Notes under the pieces: model-generated | The model's database searches: none | What the model was told of the DNA's origin: nothing | The model's input: the letters and a program-made list of their open reading frames with translations, nothing else | Source: JBOHUC01 sp050733935 | GTDB taxonomy: Bacteria > Eisenbacteria > RBG-16-71-46 > DASYSL01 | Direction: 5' to 3' | Length of the DNA: 45,795 bases | Assembly (NCBI GenBank): GCA_050733935.1 | Contig: JBOHUC010000153.1 | Span: 1 to 45,795, forward strand | Translations under genes and position numbers: made by a program | Part shown: positions 23,760-30,788 of the stretch, piece by piece | Layout: each line of letters starts with the position of its first letter | Numbering within the stretch: the first letter of the stretch is position 1

Positions 23760-24734
23760 ATGACAGACCGCACGGCCCGGGTCGCGCTTGCGATCCCCGC
23801 AGTCGTCGCCTGCCTCACACTCGGCCCGGCCGGCGCGCACGGCCAGGAGTCCCGCCTTTCGTACCGGCTCCCCGGAATGGAGGAGGCGCTCGTCCGGAAG
23901 AACATCGTCTATAAGAAGCTCCTCCGGGGGACCGCCCTCCCGGACTTCGGAAACGCCCTCTCGTTCGACCTCTATCGGCCGGCGTCGGGATCGGCGTCGT
24001 GGCCGACGCCGGGCCCCGGGACCACCCCGGCCCGACGACCCGCCCTCATTTACATCCCGGGGGGCATCGTCCCGGGCGAAGGGTATCCCCTCCCCAAGGA
24101 GTGGCCGCAGTACGCAGACCGCGGAAGGCTTGCGGCGGCGGCCGGGCTCGTCGGGGTGGTCGCGACCCATCGGCTCACGATTCGGGACAGCATTCCCGAA
24201 GCAGCCGAGGACGTGCGCGATCTCCTCTCCCACCTCCGGAGCCATGCGTCCGAGTACGGCATCGATCCCGACCGGCTCGCGCTCGCGATCTACTCGGCCG
24301 GGGGCCCGCTCGTAAGCCCGTTCCTCCGCTGGCCCGAGCCGTACGTGCGGAGCGTCGTCCTCTTCTATCCGTTCCTCGATCTCGAACACCTTAGGACCGT
24401 GAGCCCGTTCCGGGATCCCGTACCGGCCGAGCGCGTGGACCGCTGGCAGGCCCACTCTCCGGCCGCGGTCGTGGGGCTTTTGCCCGACCAGCTTCCGCCC
24501 CTGTTCCTGGCCCGCGCCGGACAGGACGCGATTCCGCACCTCAACGAATCGATCGAGCGGTTCATGGCGGAGGTCCTCGAGCACGACGTCGCGATCGACT
24601 TTCATCTGCACCGAACGGGGGCGCACGGGTTCGACACGAATCCGGATGCGCGTTCGACCGAGATCGTGCGAGCCTCGCTCGAGGTCGTGCTCCGGCATTT
24701 CGACATGAGTCTGCCTGCGGAGAAACGGTTGTGA
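23760..24734 (+). CDS. Exported alpha/beta-hydrolase (esterase-like)
   Basis: The 324-residue protein has a Sec signal peptide (VALAIPAVVACLTLGPAGAHG) with a likely cut near residue 27. The fold shows the strand-loop ALIYIPGGIVPGEG, where the oxyanion HGG motif is replaced by IPGG. The nucleophile elbow is AIYSAGGP (Ser in YSAGG), and the acid and base candidates are GQDAIPH and TGAHGFD. The order and spacing fit carboxylesterase-like enzymes, and the substrate is unknown. The ATG at 23760 has a GAGGAGG site; the frame continues 18 codons upstream without merit. The stop overlaps the thioesterase start in GTGA. Confidence 0.85.
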   Translation: MTDRTARVALAIPAVVACLTLGPAGAHGQESRLSYRLPGMEEALVRKNIVYKKLLRGTALPDFGNALSFDLYRPASGSASWPTPGPGTTPARRPALIYIPGGIVPGEGYPLPKEWPQYADRGRLAAAAGLVGVVATHRLTIRDSIPEAAEDVRDLLSHLRSHASEYGIDPDRLALAIYSAGGPLVSPFLRWPEPYVRSVVLFYPFLDLEHLRTVSPFRDPVPAERVDRWQAHSPAAVVGLLPDQLPPLFLARAGQDAIPHLNESIERFMAEVLEHDVAIDFHLHRTGAHGFDTNPDARSTEIVRASLEVVLRHFDMSLPAEKRL

Positions 24735-25249
24735 CACGACCGCCCGAAGCGTTCCAGGACCTCATTCCAAACAACGGATGCTGGGGCTGCGGTCCCCGGA
24801 ATCCGGAGGGACTGCACGTCCGAAGTTTTTGGGACGGAGAGCGTTCCGTGAGCACGTTCGAGCCCCGTGCGAGCCACTGTGCGGGGCCTCCGCAGTACCT
24901 GAACGGCGGGATTCTGGCCGCCATTCTCGACTGTCATTGTGTCTGTACGGCCACGGCCGCCGCCTACCGCGCGGAGCGCCGACCGATCGGATCCGATCCT
25001 CACATCTGGTACGTCACGGCGAAGCTCGAGGTCTCGTATCTGCGTCCGACTCCGATTGCAAAGCCGGTCGAGCTCGTTGCCACAATTGCGGAATTCGGCC
25101 CAAAACAGACGGTTCTGTCCTGTTCCGCGATGTCAGGCGGAGTCGAATGCGCACGCGCCGAAGTGACGGCGGTGCGCGTTCCAGCGGAGTGGTTCGAAGG
25201 ACGCCGCAGTGACGCTCCGGACACCGTGCGTGAGGCGCGGGACGTGTAA
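24731..25249 (+). CDS. Hotdog-fold thioesterase (PaaI-like)
   Basis: The 172-residue protein shows the opening NNGCWGCGPRNPEGLHV, typical of acyl-CoA thioesterases that begin N-x-C-F-G-C-G-x-x-N-P. It then has LNGGILAAILDCHCV, the central helix position with the likely catalytic Asp, and a beta strand ending KLEVSYLRPTPIAKPVEL. It is translationally coupled to the exported hydrolase (GTGA), although one protein is exported and the other cytoplasmic. Together they could process an ester and then its acyl-CoA, but this is inference. Confidence 0.82.
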   Translation: MTRPPEAFQDLIPNNGCWGCGPRNPEGLHVRSFWDGERSVSTFEPRASHCAGPPQYLNGGILAAILDCHCVCTATAAAYRAERRPIGSDPHIWYVTAKLEVSYLRPTPIAKPVELVATIAEFGPKQTVLSCSAMSGGVECARAEVTAVRVPAEWFEGRRSDAPDTVREARDV

Positions 25250-25379
25250 TTCCGGTGCTCAAAAGCGGCTGCTGTGCCGTGCGCGCACCCGTGAACGCGC
25301 ACCTTCGGCGACACCAATTCCGTCATCCCGACAAAATTTTCTTGCCGTCGCGCACGCAAGCGTGATACCGAAATAGATT

Positions 25380-25471
25380 GTGACGCTCGATCGCGATGTC
25401 AGTGATCGTGATTTCGAGTTCGCGATCGATGTTGTCACGCGACGGGTGAGGGCGCGCGATCGTACGATCGC
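25380..25471. promoter_or_regulatory. Nested palindromes upstream of the Arg/Lys/Val repeat protein
   Basis: Two structures lie in the 310-nt gap (25250-25559). First, GTGAC (25380-25384) with CGATCGCGA (25388-25396) faces TCGCGATCG (25420-25428) with GTCAC (25434-25438). Second, GCGATCGTACGATCGC (25456-25471) is a perfect 16-bp palindrome. All are built on GATCG. The rest of the gap shows an AAAATTTT (25334-25341 region) and a possible -10 TAGATT (25374-25379), but no convincing -35. These are candidate operators or leader-RNA stems. Confidence 0.45.
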
Positions 25472-25559
25472 AGTCCTCGGACCCGCGGAGTGACCGGTTC
25501 CGTGCTCACGGGTCGAACCGCGACCGTGCGAGAAACGGGCCTACCAGAGGAGTCCTTCC

Positions 25560-25880
25560 ATGAAGAAGGCCGCGAAAAGACGGGCCAAGCGCCGGGTCAA
25601 GAGAGCAGTCCGGAAGAAGGCCGTTCGCAAAGCCGTCCGCAAGCGCCGCGTCAAACGCCGGGTCAAACGCGCCGTTCGCAAGGCCGTCCGTCGTCGCCGC
25701 GTCCGCAAGGCGGTACGCCGCGTCAAGCGCGCAGTCCGCAAGGGCGTACGCCGTCGTCGCGTCCGCAGGGTGGTCCGTCGCGTGAAGCGCGCCGTGCGCA
25801 AGACGGTTCGTCGCCGTCGTCGCCGGAAGGCTGCCAAGAAGGACGTCATGGACATGTTGATGCCGGGCGGTGGCATGTAG
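25560..25880 (+). CDS. Arg/Lys/Val repeat protein, 106 residues, extremely basic
   Basis: I recognise no family. Of 106 residues 59 are Lys or Arg and only two are acidic (Asp95, Asp98). Residues 34-53, 54-73 and 74-93 are three in-register 20-residue repeats of the kind RVKRAVRKxVRRRRVRxxVR, and residues 12-33 are a looser fourth. Valines recur every 3-5 residues from 13 to 83, which would put a hydrophobic stripe on an otherwise fully basic helix. The tail KKDVMDMLMPGGGM is quite different and Met-rich. The ATG at 25560 has GAGGAG 7 nt upstream, and a perfect terminator follows, so it is an isolated single-gene unit. A nucleic-acid-binding, histone H1-like or nucleoid-compacting role is likely from charge. 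An antisense frame (25541-25933) is a mirror artefact. Confidence 0.75.
   Translation: MKKAAKRRAKRRVKRAVRKKAVRKAVRKRRVKRRVKRAVRKAVRRRRVRKAVRRVKRAVRKGVRRRRVRRVVRRVKRAVRKTVRRRRRRKAAKKDVMDMLMPGGGM
25659..25838 (+). repeat. Three 60-nt in-frame tandem repeats inside the basic-protein gene
   Basis: The units are 25659-25718, 25719-25778 and 25779-25838, each coding for 20 residues beginning RVKRAVRK. The first two differ mainly in codons for residues 9, 17 and 18, and the third diverges at its end. Codons vary at the third base while the protein stays constant, which suggests selection on the protein. Confidence 0.7.
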
Positions 25881-25903
25881 GCTGTTGCCCCCGCCATGCT
25901 TCC

Positions 25904-25930
25904 GGGGCGACCCCAGGGTCGCCCCGTTTT
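25904..25930 (+). terminator. Strong intrinsic terminator of the basic-protein gene
   Basis: GGGGCGACCC (25904-25913) pairs perfectly with GGGTCGCCCC (25916-25925), followed by GTTTT. It lies 23 nt after the stop codon. It also separates this gene from the convergent livF. Confidence 0.8.
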
Positions 25931-25951
25931 CATTTGTGGCGGGATTGAACC

Positions 25952-26665
<714 letters not shown>

Positions 26666-26667
26666 GC

Positions 26668-27459
26668 TCAGGCGACCTCGTCGCCCAGGTAGGCGCGGAT
26701 CGTCGCCGGATCCCTGCGCACGTACTCCGCATCGCCCTCGGCGATCTTGACCCCGTAATCGAGAACTGCGATCCGGTGGCAAATCGTCATCACGACTCTC
26801 ATGTCGTGCTCGATCAGGAGCACCGCAAGCTGAAAGCGCTTCCGCACCTCTTCGATCAGGTGCATGAGCGCATCGGTCTCCTGCGGGTTCATGCCGGCCG
26901 CGGGCTCGTCGAGCAGGAGAAGCTTGGGCTCGGTCGCGAGCGCGCGGGCGATCTCGAGCCTGCGCTGCCGGCCGTACGGGAGATCGGCGGCCCGGCTCTC
27001 CGTCACGTCCGTGAGCGAGAGCACGTCGAGGAGCTCGTGCGCCCGTTCATCGATCCGCCGCTCCTCCGCCCGGGACCGGGGCAGATCGAGCGCGCCTTCG
27101 AGATAGGCCGAGTGCGCGTGGACATGCGCCCCGATCCGCACGTTGTCGAGCACGGAGAGACCGGCGAAGAGACGCGTGTTCTGGAACGTCCGGGCGATGC
27201 CGAGCGAGCAGATCCGGTTCGGGCGAAGGCCGTTCAAGACCGTATCGCCGAAGCGGATCGTGCCCGAGGTCGGCGCGTACACGCCCGTGATCAGGTTGAA
27301 CACGGTCGTCTTTCCCGCCCCGTTCGGACCGATCAAGCCCACGAGCTCGCCGGGCCTCACGTCGAGCACGAGGTCGCTCACCGCTTTGAGCCCCCCGAAG
27401 ACGATCGAGACGTGATCGAGCTGAAGGGCCGGGAGCTCATCGACGGGAGGCTTCGTCAC
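26668..27459 (-). CDS. livG: Branched-chain amino acid ABC transporter ATPase LivG
   Basis: LivG is the second ATPase subunit. The 263-residue protein has Walker A GPNGAGKTT, GIARTFQNTRLFAGLSVLDNV (typical of LivG), signature LPYGRQRRLEIARAL and Walker B KLLLLDEPAAGMNP. The C-terminus extends past the NBD, as in the family. GTG 27459 overlaps the livM stop in GTGA. The frame continues 10 codons upstream into livM without merit. Confidence 0.94.
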   Translation of the reverse strand: MTKPPVDELPALQLDHVSIVFGGLKAVSDLVLDVRPGELVGLIGPNGAGKTTVFNLITGVYAPTSGTIRFGDTVLNGLRPNRICSLGIARTFQNTRLFAGLSVLDNVRIGAHVHAHSAYLEGALDLPRSRAEERRIDERAHELLDVLSLTDVTESRAADLPYGRQRRLEIARALATEPKLLLLDEPAAGMNPQETDALMHLIEEVRKRFQLAVLLIEHDMRVVMTICHRIAVLDYGVKIAEGDAEYVRRDPATIRAYLGDEVA

Positions 27460-28439
27460 GCTTGAGCCTCCCGGCGCCGCCTCGGCCACGGGAGACGGAG
27501 CTCGTTCGTTCCGAAGAGCCCTTGCGGGCGCGTGATCATGAGCACGATGAGGAGCAGCGCGTAGATCACCATCCGGTACTGCTTGACCGGACGGAGCGCC
27601 TCGGGCAGCACCGTGAGCGCGATCGCCCCGACGACCGATCCGGAGACCGAGCCCATCCCGCCGAGCACGACCATCGTGATGACCTCGATGCTCTTGATGA
27701 ACGTGAACGACGACGGGTTGAGATACGACAGGTAGTGGGCGAAGAGCCCTCCCGCCACGCCCGCGAAAAACGCCGAGACGACGAACGCGGTGACCTTGTA
27801 GCGCGTCGTGTCGACGCCCAGCGCCTCGGCCGCGATCTCATCCTCGCGCACGGCAAGCATCGCCCGCCCGTGCGTGGTCCGAAGCAGGTTGTACGAGACG
27901 GCGACGACCGCCCCCGCCCACAGCGCGACCCACAGGAACGTCGTGTAGTTCGGCACTCCGGAAAGCCCGCGCGCGGCTCCGATCGCATCGATGTTGAGGA
28001 TCAGCACGCGGATGATCTCGCCGAAGCCGAGGGTGACGATCGCGAGGTAATCGCCGCGCAGGCGAAGCGACGGAAGCCCGACCGCAAGGCCCGCGAGGGC
28101 CGCGAGGAGCCCGCCCGAGACCAGGGCCACGAGCAGCACGAAACCCTGCGCGAACGGCGCGGGCACGCCCAGGCCTGCGAGCGAGGCGAGCACGGGCGGC
28201 AGCACGCGCATCGTGAGCACGGCCGACGCGTACGCACCGATCGCCATGAACCCGGCGTGGCCGATCGAGAACTGGCCGGTGAGGCCGTTCACGAGGTTCA
28301 GGCTCACCGCGAGAATGACGTTGATCCCACACAGGATGAGAACCTGGAAGAAATAGGGGTTGAGGACCTTGGGCAACACGAAGTCGAGCGCGAGTGCCGC
28401 CCCGACGTAGAGGACGAGCGGAAGGAGCCGGTCGCGCAC
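27456..28439 (-). CDS. livM: Branched-chain amino acid ABC transporter permease LivM
   Basis: The 327-residue membrane protein has about eight to ten helices and the family text AVSLNLVNGLTGQFSIGHAGFMAIGAY. It also shows YLAIVTLGFGEIIRV and GGMGSVSGSVVGA. It forms the channel together with LivH. The start is GTG 28439, 3 nt after the livH stop. The C-terminus ends in a basic tail (RRRREAQA). Confidence 0.94.
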   Translation of the reverse strand: MRDRLLPLVLYVGAALALDFVLPKVLNPYFFQVLILCGINVILAVSLNLVNGLTGQFSIGHAGFMAIGAYASAVLTMRVLPPVLASLAGLGVPAPFAQGFVLLVALVSGGLLAALAGLAVGLPSLRLRGDYLAIVTLGFGEIIRVLILNIDAIGAARGLSGVPNYTTFLWVALWAGAVVAVSYNLLRTTHGRAMLAVREDEIAAEALGVDTTRYKVTAFVVSAFFAGVAGGLFAHYLSYLNPSSFTFIKSIEVITMVVLGGMGSVSGSVVGAIALTVLPEALRPVKQYRMVIYALLLIVLMITRPQGLFGTNELRLPWPRRRREAQA

Positions 28440-28442
28440 GGC

Positions 28443-29345
28443 CTAGACCTTCTCCGCCTGGTGCTTGCCGAGGAGTCCGGCCGGGCGGAAGAGAAGGATC
28501 GCGATCAGGAGAATGAACGCGATCGCGTCCCGGTAGGTGGATGAGACGTAGCCGACGACGAGCACTTCGACGAGGCCCATGATGAGCCCGCCGAGCACCG
28601 CCCCCGGGATGTTCCCGATGCCGCCGAGGACCGCGGCCACGAACGCCTTCAAGCCCGGCATGATTCCCATGAGCGGATCGATCTTGGGATTCATGAGCCC
28701 GACCAGGACCCCCGCCGCTGCCGCGAGCGCGGCCCCGAGCACGAACGTGAACGAGATGATGCGATCGGTGTTGATCCCCATCAAGGTCGCCGCATCGCGG
28801 TTGTAGGAGACCGCGCGCATGGCCTTCCCGACCTTCGTGTAGAGCACGATCCACCGGAGGGCCGTCATGAGGCCGATCGAGACGACCAGGATGATGAGCT
28901 GGACGTTCGTGACGGTCACACCCATGCCGAGGTGGATGTTCTGCACCTTCGTGAGCTGCGGGAAGAGCTTGGGATCGGTGCCGAAGAGAAGGAGCCCGCC
29001 GTTTTCGAGTAGGAGCGACACGCCGATCGCGGTGATGAGGGCGGTGAGTCGCGACGACCGGCGCACGGGCTTGTACGCGAGCCGCTCGATCAGGAAGCCC
29101 AGGAGCCCCGCGCCTGCCATCGAGGCGAACAGGACGAGGAGCGCTCCGCCCGGCGTCGGGTTGAGCGCTACGCCCCACCATCCGGCCGCGTAGTACGCGA
29201 AAAACGCGCCGATCATGAAGACGTCGCCGTGCGCGAAATTGATGAGCCGGAGGATGCCGTAGACCATCGTGTAGCCCAGGGCGATGAGGGCGTACACGCT
29301 GCCCCAAGTGATGCCGTTGACGAGCTGCTGCAGGAACTCCTGCAT
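28443..29345 (-). CDS. livH: Branched-chain amino acid ABC transporter permease LivH
   Basis: The 300-residue protein has about eight helices and opens QQLVNGITWGSVYALIALGYTMVYGILRLINFAHGDVFMIG, the standard LivH start. The cytoplasmic coupling text GKAMRAVSYNRDAATLMGIN is present. The ATG is at 29345, 30 nt after the livJ stop. With LivM it forms the inner-membrane pore for the substrate bound by LivJ. Confidence 0.95.
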   Translation of the reverse strand: MQEFLQQLVNGITWGSVYALIALGYTMVYGILRLINFAHGDVFMIGAFFAYYAAGWWGVALNPTPGGALLVLFASMAGAGLLGFLIERLAYKPVRRSSRLTALITAIGVSLLLENGGLLLFGTDPKLFPQLTKVQNIHLGMGVTVTNVQLIILVVSIGLMTALRWIVLYTKVGKAMRAVSYNRDAATLMGINTDRIISFTFVLGAALAAAAGVLVGLMNPKIDPLMGIMPGLKAFVAAVLGGIGNIPGAVLGGLIMGLVEVLVVGYVSSTYRDAIAFILLIAILLFRPAGLLGKHQAEKV

Positions 29346-29375
29346 GCGTGCGGGATCCGGGACCGGGCCGGACCG

Positions 29376-30608
29376 CTACGGAGCGATCGAAGCGGCGAAC
29401 TTCTCCTGGCCGCTCTCGACTGCGATCACGACAGCGGGCTTCACTGGATTCCGGTCCGCGTCGAAGTTGATGACGCCCGTGACTCCCTGGAAGTCCTTCA
29501 CGTTGTTGATCTCGTCCCGGAGCTTGGCCCGCGCGGCCTTCTGCGCCTCGGCATCGGCCTCCTTCGAGGCGTCGAGTGCTGCGAACGCCTGCGGGTCGGC
29601 GGCCTGAAGGCGGGCCATGGAGTCAAACAGGAGGCGGGCGGCGTCGTAGGCGAGCCCGGCGATCGCGTCGGGCGCCGAGCCGTACTTCGCCTTGTAGTCG
29701 GTGATGAACTTCTGGAGCGCCTCGCTCGGCTGGTCGTTCGCGAAGTGGTTCGAGTAGTAGCTTCCGTTGAGCGCTTCGCCGCCGATCTCGAGGAGCTTGT
29801 CGGACACCCAGCCGTCCCCGCCGAGGAGCGGAACCTGGATGCCGAGCTCGCGCGCCTGACGCGCCACGAGACCGACTTCGGTGTAGTAGCCGGGGACGAA
29901 GATCGCTTCGGGGTTGTTCGCCTTCAAGGCCGTGAGCTGCGAGCGGAAGTCCGAGTCGCCTTCGTTGTAGGCCTGCTCGCCCGTGATCGTGCCGCCGAGC
30001 CGGCCCTGGAACTCCTCGGTGAAGAACTGCGCGAGGCCGACCGAGTAGTCGTTCTTCACGTCCTTCAAGATCGCGACCCGCTTCAAGTGCAGGTTCTGCG
30101 ACGCGAACTTGGCCATCACCGTTCCCTGGAACGGATCGATGAAGCACGCGCGGAAGATGTAGTTGCCCTTCTTCGTGACCTCGGGGTTGGTCGAGGAAGG
30201 CGAGATCATCGGAACGCCGTTCTGCTGGGCGATCGGAGCGGCCGCGAGCGAGCGCGACGAGGCGACCTCCCCGAGCAGCGCGACCACGCGGTCCTGCGCG
30301 ATCAGCTTCTGGACGGCAGTCGCCGCCTCCTCGGCCTTCGACTGGTCGTCTTCGACGACGAGCGCGATCGTCTTCCCGCCCACGCCTCCGGCCGCGTTGA
30401 GCTCGTTGGCCGCGAGCTCCACGCCGTTCTTCGTCGACTCGCCGAACGTGGCGGTCGTCCCGGTGAGCGAGCCGTAGACCCCCACCTTGATCGTGCCGCC
30501 GGTCTGCTGGCCGCATCCCGAGAGGAGGGGCAGGCCGAGGGCAAGAGCAGCGAGGACAGTTACCAGCCCCGAGCTCAGGGCAATGCGACGGGCGAGCTTC
30601 CGATGCAT
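29376..30608 (-). CDS. livJ: Branched-chain amino acid ABC transporter substrate-binding lipoprotein LivJ
   Basis: The 410-residue protein has a lipoprotein signal with lipobox LSGC near residue 32. It carries the type-I periplasmic-binding fold: IKVGVYGSLTGTTATFGEST, AVQKLIAQDRVVALLGEVASS, MISPSSTNPEVTKKGNYIFR, and the hinge segments up to GVINFDADRNP near the end. The exact ligand (Leu, Ile, Val or another solute such as an amide) cannot be read. ATG 30608 has GGAGGT 5 nt upstream. It heads the operon livJ-H-M-G-F, with the promoter at 30687-30716. Confidence 0.93.
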   Translation of the reverse strand: MHRKLARRIALSSGLVTVLAALALGLPLLSGCGQQTGGTIKVGVYGSLTGTTATFGESTKNGVELAANELNAAGGVGGKTIALVVEDDQSKAEEAATAVQKLIAQDRVVALLGEVASSRSLAAAPIAQQNGVPMISPSSTNPEVTKKGNYIFRACFIDPFQGTVMAKFASQNLHLKRVAILKDVKNDYSVGLAQFFTEEFQGRLGGTITGEQAYNEGDSDFRSQLTALKANNPEAIFVPGYYTEVGLVARQARELGIQVPLLGGDGWVSDKLLEIGGEALNGSYYSNHFANDQPSEALQKFITDYKAKYGSAPDAIAGLAYDAARLLFDSMARLQAADPQAFAALDASKEADAEAQKAARAKLRDEINNVKDFQGVTGVINFDADRNPVKPAVVIAVESGQEKFAASIAP

Positions 30609-30686
30609 TTAGACCTCCGGACAGGGCGGGGCGCGGCGCGGCGGCCCGGAATGTTCCCTGGGTTTTGGGGTGGGCCGAAACGCGGC

Positions 30687-30716
30687 ATTGTTGACCGCCT
30701 TAAAGCCTTGTGTCAA
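30687..30716 (-). promoter_or_regulatory. Promoter of the liv operon
   Basis: On the minus strand a consensus TTGACA (30716-30711) is followed after 18 nt by AACAAT (30692-30687), leaving a leader of about 70 nt with a good ribosome site. The -35 overlaps an inverted repeat GCCTTG-TGT-CAAGGC (30705-30719), a candidate operator. Confidence 0.45.
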
Positions 30717-30788
30717 GGCAGTTTCGGCGTGTCGCACCAGGCCGATCGAGGTGGCCCGTTCGGGCTTTCCTCTGTTAGCTTCCGGCTC

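Noticed and set aside
25659..25838. CRISPR array
   Set aside because: The 60-nt units are adjoining without spacers, diverge at third codon positions and keep one reading frame, as expected for a repeat protein.
25541..25933. Minus-strand frame of 130 codons opposite the basic protein
   Set aside because: The repeats give a mirror text of Thr/Arg/Leu with no ribosome site, and the terminator T-run faces the plus strand.
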